Source: Rugalucina vietnamica
Lineage: Eukaryota > Mollusca > Bivalvia > Lucinida > Lucinidae
Direction: 5' to 3'
NCBI GenBank assembly: GCA_964017185.1
Contig: OZ024871.1
Location: 57,401,226-57,465,225 of the forward strand
DNA: 64,000 nt
The position numbers were made by a program, and so were the translations under genes. Within the stretch, counting starts at the first letter, position 1. Each line of letters begins with the position of its first letter. Of this stretch, positions 59,323-64,000 are shown piece after piece. The notes below the pieces were generated by a model. It ran no database searches. It was not told the DNA's origin and worked only from the letters and a program-made list of their open reading frames with translations.

Positions 59323-59520
59323 TCTGAGCTTGCCCAGGAAAAGTGGTTTCAAGTCAAACCCTCCATACATATAAGCCTTTTTGGCTTGGTTGGATGGTTA
59401 TTTCAAGCACTTGTTGGATGTCATGACATCCTTACTTTGGGTAAAAGTCCCATAAAGTGGAGGCAACGTCCCGACATGACTTTGGCTGTTGACTGGGACG
59501 TAAAGCATTAATTCAAACAA
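59323..59520 (+). repeat. Dispersed repeat with CAAACAAACAA tail, copy 2
   Basis: Second copy of the repeat at 51836, about 85% alike by eye, ending AATTCAAACAAACAACAA. Confidence 0.75.
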
Positions 59521-61144
59521 ACAACAACTATAACAAAACCAAATACAAGCTATGGCCATACACAGACAAGTCCTCGAGTCCGACTATGAATTACGATGAA
59601 TCTTTTGTCAGACTGGTACAATCATGTCTTGTCAGGCTGGTGAAAGAAGATGACCCAAAATGACAACCTTACTCTTATTTTTTCCCCTGCTCCGGCATAT
59701 CAATAGTAATTTCATACAGGTATAGTATATACTATTTACATTCATAACTTGTCATTAAAATCATTTCTGTCGGAGCACGATAAAAGACCCGTGTTCTTCG
59801 CAAATAATTTTGGACATTTTATTTTATTAATGATTTTCTATATTGATTTTTGGCTTTATTATTTCGATTTCAGCTGACATTTTAGCGCTAAATTGTGAAG
59901 AGTCTACGTAAATTAAAATTAAACTTAAAACCAAAAAGCAGTGAATGTTGTGAAAAAGAGAAACGATTTTGAACATATTGTACAGGGCAAGTCAACACTG
60001 GGCGGACAAGGAAACTTAACACTGCTCAAACCAAAGTGAAGCGCGGTACGCCCAGTACGGTGGACATTAATTATAGCTATACAATACACTACACCGAAGT
60101 CACATTCTATAATATAGGACATTTGTCAACGATTATTGCTATTTCAGTGTGATTTTATTTCCTACTGGGTAACAATAGGTGTAGGAGATAACATTCGCGA
60201 CTATACATGTGTAGGGTTGATCAAATATCTAAACATGGATTAACAAACAATGGTTGCAATGGTTTAGTTAACAATAGACAGGAATTTACAATTTGTTCGC
60301 TAAAACTGGTGGGCAGGAAAATACAGGTCAGTTATTTCTTACATACATTCTAAAATTTCTCATTTTTTTGCATAATTTTCACAATTATTAAGTTTCTTAT
60401 TTTAGTTCTCATTCCCGACTCTTGAGTTTCAAGAGATTTTAGCGACTTGCTGGCTGAATGCACCGCCCGTCTCTTCATAGTACCATGGCATTGACACTGT
60501 TGAGAGTCAGATCAGTATATTTATTATCTAATAACCACATTTACTACACGTAAATGTATTATGTCTAGACCTGCAGCAGACTGTTCAGCACCAGACAGTC
60601 AAGACACATTCACCAATACACGTGGAAATGCCCTCGCAGAGTATTAAAACTGAGACTCCTCGTAGCCTTAAGAAGTAAAAATGAGTTTAGATGACTTTTC
60701 AGGATTTTCTGATGCGTTTGACAAAAAATCACTCATATGCCACCTTATCATGATGCCACCTTTTACTGCACCTGACTTGGCCGTAAACTATTATTGTGTT
60801 TGTTTGAAACCATAGGGCGGCAAGGTGGCATCAAGTGGATTCTTGATTCTGAAGGTAATGGCTATCAAAATCTGTCAAAACATTTTCTGTATACCCAAAA
60901 TCAGTTTACCAAAAATCACATGTCTACCGGACTACCGCTGATCACTCGCAATATAAATCAAATCTATTTCAACTACACCTATTTGATCGAAATTCAATAT
61001 TTTCTTAAAATGTTTAAGTGATGTCTCATCTGACGGAAATCGCCGCAGGTATTGTTATCTTGTCATTCGATCTCATCAAAAGTCAGCTCGTGCTGTATAG
61101 GAGTGATCATAACGTAATCAACGTCCCGAGAAAAATTGCTATTT
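59521..61144. other. No gene or repeat recognised
   Basis: 1.6 kb of AT-rich sequence; ORFs are short and without motifs. Confidence 0.5.
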
Positions 61145-61380
61145 GAGCCTGTGCGTGAGAAAACCAAAAATTTGGGCTCTGACCAGGTCCGACACAAACC
61201 AGGCTGTACAATCACAGAAGAAGGCTAGAAGCTTGAAACAATGGATATAAGTAGAAGAGTAGAATTGTACTTTTCGTGTGGCGAAAACAAAGGCGCTGAC
61301 CAGCTGTGCAGTTACTGCACAGCTGATCTGCGTCTTTGTTTTCGCATATGCAAATTGTTGGTTTTCTGATGCGGCGGCTT
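61145..61380. mobile_element. GAGCC-MITE copy 19
   Basis: GAGCCTGTGCGTGAGAAAACC to GGCGGCTT, flanked by ATTT on both sides. Perfect central arms CAGCTGTGCAG and CTGCACAGCTG around TTA. Confidence 0.92.
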
Positions 61381-61584
61381 ATTTAAAAATGTTTCATTTT
61401 AGCTAGTAGGGGCATTCTAGTCTGTGAGTTTTGGCTCTGATCGAGGTCTCCGTTCGCATTGTGTCAACACCTCATCAAAAGAAACCATTTTAATAGTTTT
61501 ATCTGTGTCTCTGAGGTTGATCTGCTGACTCTCTGATAAATTATTCAAAACTATTATAACTATGATCAGGTTATAATGTTACAT

Positions 61585-61824
61585 GAGCAGAAGCAAGGGA
61601 AAACCAACAATTTGGGTTCCGACCAGGTCCGACCCAACCCGGGCTGTACAGTCACAGAACAATTTTACATGGTTAGAGGCTGGAAATTTTGTTAAGAAAG
61701 TAGAGGAATTATACTATCTGTATAGCGAAAACAAAGGCGCTGATCAGCTTCGCAGTTACTGCGAAGCTGATCTGCGCCTTTGTTTTCGCCTATGCAGATT
61801 GTTGGTTTTCCCATGCGGCGGCTC
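61585..61824. mobile_element. GAGCC-MITE copy 20
   Basis: GAGCAGAAGCAAGGGAAAACC to GCGGCGGCTC. Perfect central arms GATCAGCTTCGCAG and CTGCGAAGCTGATC around TTA. Confidence 0.92.
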
Positions 61825-61850
61825 ATATATGTATAGCCTTACATAAAGTA

Positions 61851-62614
61851 AAGCCCCGTTTACACATTCACGATTTTTGGCTACGGTGCCGCTACGATTC
61901 GCCACGATTTGCAAAATCGTCGTGTACCGTGGTGTACCGTAGTGATTCGTAGTAGAACCGTGGTGAATCGTGGTGAATCTTGGTGAATCGTGATGATTCG
62001 GGAAACTCCACGGTAGCGCTACGGAAGTTTTAAACTGTTTAAAACATTCGTGGCGTATCGTGGCGAATCTTGGTGGTGATTGGGCGTGGCCTAATTCGTA
62101 GCGCAACCGTAGCGGAATCGTGCTTATTCGTACTGACACCGTAGCTATATTCGCGGCTATTCGTGAGAGATCGTAGCCAATCGTGGAACTCCGTAGCGAA
62201 ACCGTGGAATCTTTTACACCACGAACTCTCACGATTCACCACGAATTGTGTACGGTTGTCCTACGAATCATCCACGGTTTCGCTACGGAGCTCCACGATT
62301 AGCCACGACGGCTACCGCCGTGAATCGTACTAGTACCGTATCGGACCGTACAAGCACCGTGAGCATTCGTTGTGCCACCGTGGTTAATCGTCATTGACCG
62401 TAGCGTTGCCGTCATGAATCGTCATTGATTCGTAGCGATACCTTACAGACACCGTACTAATATCGTGGACATTCTTACTGGAATCGTAGTCACACTGAAT
62501 ATTTCCACTTTTCGCCACGATTTACCACGATTCACCCCGATTTTTCTGACCATGAGAAATTGGGGTGAATCGTGGTGAATCGTAGAGAAAACCGTGAATG
62601 TGTAAACGGGGCTT
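61851..62614. mobile_element. PIF/Harbinger-like MITE of CGTAGCG/CGTGGTG words
   Basis: Terminal repeats AAGCCCCGTTTACACATTCA-CG and CG-TGAATGTGTAAACGGGGCTT. With AGCCCC as terminus both flanks read TAA, as in PIF/Harbinger (TWA) insertions. The interior is almost wholly degenerate 9-12 bp words such as ACCGTAGCG, AATCGTGGTG and GATTCGTAG. ORFs on either strand are by-products. Confidence 0.82.
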
Positions 62615-63482
62615 AATATGTATTTGGGTTATCAGTTCATTTTATTGTCAGTTCCGAAGGCAATTGCTTTGCCATACCATCCACTTTAACTGGTATAAAT
62701 GTGATTTTGTTTTTCCATTAAAGAAAATGAACCTTTTTCTATTTGTTGAAATGCAAAAACTGACTCAATTTTTAAAATCCAAACACAGACAACACCAGGC
62801 CAAAAGAAGCAAACGGGAATGTTGATTGTTACAAACCTTGGCGAAAGTTTGGAAAACTGTATGAAGAATTTTGAATGTCATTCCTTCAGTTTGGATCACA
62901 CCGGCTATCCGGGTAGAGATGGCCGTCGCGGCTGAACAACCGATGCAGATAAATTCAATAGGCGACAATTAAGAGTAAAAACATGTACCTAAATTCTAAT
63001 CTGAGGCAAGCCGTTTCCAGATATATGTTTGCATCTCAATACCTTATTTTGGTTTCATACGAGTTTGTTTTCTCAGTCACGTTGGTTGTGTCTGGATAGC
63101 CGGTGTGTGTATAGTCGTTTCTCACTGTGTGGCTCGTAAAAATGACCAGATGATGAATTGTTTGATTGTACGAGACTAATATATTCAATATTGTGCTAAA
63201 TAATGTTTCAACTATGTGATAAAATGACCGATCTAAACTGTCGGCAAATAAACTATTATTTCGCCGTTAAACTGTGACGTAATGTTGGGGGTTATCGTAG
63301 TATGATCTAGTACGAGCGTACGTATAGACAGTGGCGTATAGCCTGACGAACCATGTCTTGAAGTGAGTAAATAATTCATTTTGGACATCGGACAGCTCGA
63401 AATCAGTTTCTCCCGTCAACAAATCGTCATTCTGTTAGGAAGCAGTACCGATTTGGCAACGGGGTCTGGGGAATTCACATGG
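62615..63482. other. No gene recognised; short inverted repeat
   Basis: ACACCGGCTATCC (62898) and GGATAGCCGGTGT (63094) face each other about 185 bp apart. Nothing else is recognised. Confidence 0.5.
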
Positions 63483-63725
63483 CATCAGGAAAACATGTCC
63501 GTCCAATGAATACACCTTTAAACCCCACTTTTATATAGTAAAACTGGGGTTTGCAGGGGTATACCTATTTTCTTATTTTTGATCCAAAACATACATTGTG
63601 GGTACTCGTTAGATCCGCCTCGGCGAGGCGGTTCTAACGTGTACCCATGTGATTTTTTTTTTTTTTTTTTATTTTTTACAGCTGAAAAAAATCTCTGTAT
63701 ATTGCATGGCCGTGTTTTCGTAATG
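63483..63725. mobile_element. GTTAGAACC-palindrome MITE copy 8
   Basis: CATCAGGAAAACATGTCCG to GGCCGTGTTTTCGTAATG with CGTTAGATCCGCCTCG-GCGAGGCGGTTCTAACG and a T-rich run of about 20 after it. Confidence 0.92.
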
Positions 63726-64000
63726 TTAACAAGGTTTTAGAAGAAGACATATTTCGCTTTCAAAGGATCTTTTTAAAATTAATCATATTGATTATTATAA
63801 TCAAATTTTAACGTCACACGTATTTGTAAATATAAGCAAATAAGTGTTTACTATACTTTTAAGCCTTTTAAGTTCTTTTGAATGGTTTAACGACTTATGA
63901 CATTGGGTACATTAACTGTGGCAAGTTCTGACTGAGTCACTCGGTGCAAAACATCACAAATCCTTCGATATTGTAAAAATCATTTTATCTTATATAGAAT

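Noticed and set aside
61756-62232. 158-codon minus-strand ORF
   Set aside because: Lies across a GAGCC-MITE and the CGTAGCG-word element; its protein is only the repeat words translated.

Overview
The window is eukaryotic. It holds long, TE-filled introns with GT-AG borders, one very large modular gene, tRNA-derived SINEs ending in a GTTAAACC-type tail, and many short inverted-repeat DNA transposons. The overall style suggests a marine lophotrochozoan, most likely a bivalve or gastropod mollusc. That assignment is inference; no species marker is present.

Bases 1-48.8 kb hold the 3' part of one giant + strand gene for a type I transmembrane cadherin. I place 54 exons in the window (about 2,865 codons by my borders); the 5' end lies outside. 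Exons 1-43 are a strict alternation. 'A' exons (about 60-70 codons) carry the end of one cadherin repeat, the linker and the start of the next repeat. 'B' exons (about 40-49 codons) carry the middle of a repeat with F-x-I-[DN]-x-x-[TS]-G-x-I. All these introns are phase 0. Exon 41 is one exon holding A plus B. About 24 repeats are crossed. Most linkers read V-x-R-N-x-x-x-P-x-F instead of the calcium-binding D-x-N-D-N-x-P; only the last linker (exon 46) is canonical. Exons 44-54 switch to phase 1/2 introns and encode the last repeats with a furin-type RVKR site, a membrane-proximal domain, one transmembrane helix and a cytoplasmic tail with an NPVY motif and a C-terminal T-L-L PDZ-ligand-like end. 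The 3' UTR probably ends at the AATAAA at 48805.

The introns are colonised by several element families. (1) A GAGCC-ended MITE of about 230 bp with a central hairpin, about 20 copies, 4-bp target duplications. (2) A second MITE with a central GTTAGAACCGCC palindrome, 9 copies. (3) pogo-like TA-flanked MITEs. (4) Four larger elements of unrelated sequence that share one plan: a 5' stem-loop, a simple-repeat tract, core tandem repeats of 151-325 bp, then the stem arm again followed by a 3' hairpin. This plan resembles Helitron/Helentron-like non-autonomous elements. One of them (17891-20200) sits inside another and carries a 151-bp satellite with about 23 exact TCAAGGTCA nuclear-receptor half-sites. 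Upstream of exon 11, a 40-bp minisatellite repeats the splice acceptor plus the first exon bases and was later split by another of these elements.

From 48.9 kb to the end I find no convincing gene. The stretch is repeats: a CCGAGG MITE, an 845-bp inverted-repeat element, a 666-bp fold-back element, a 2.9-kb long-inverted-repeat element with arms of about 520 bp, a 764-bp element with TAA duplications built from CGTAGCG/CGTGGTG words, SINE-like repeats and further MITE copies, separated by AT-rich unique sequence.
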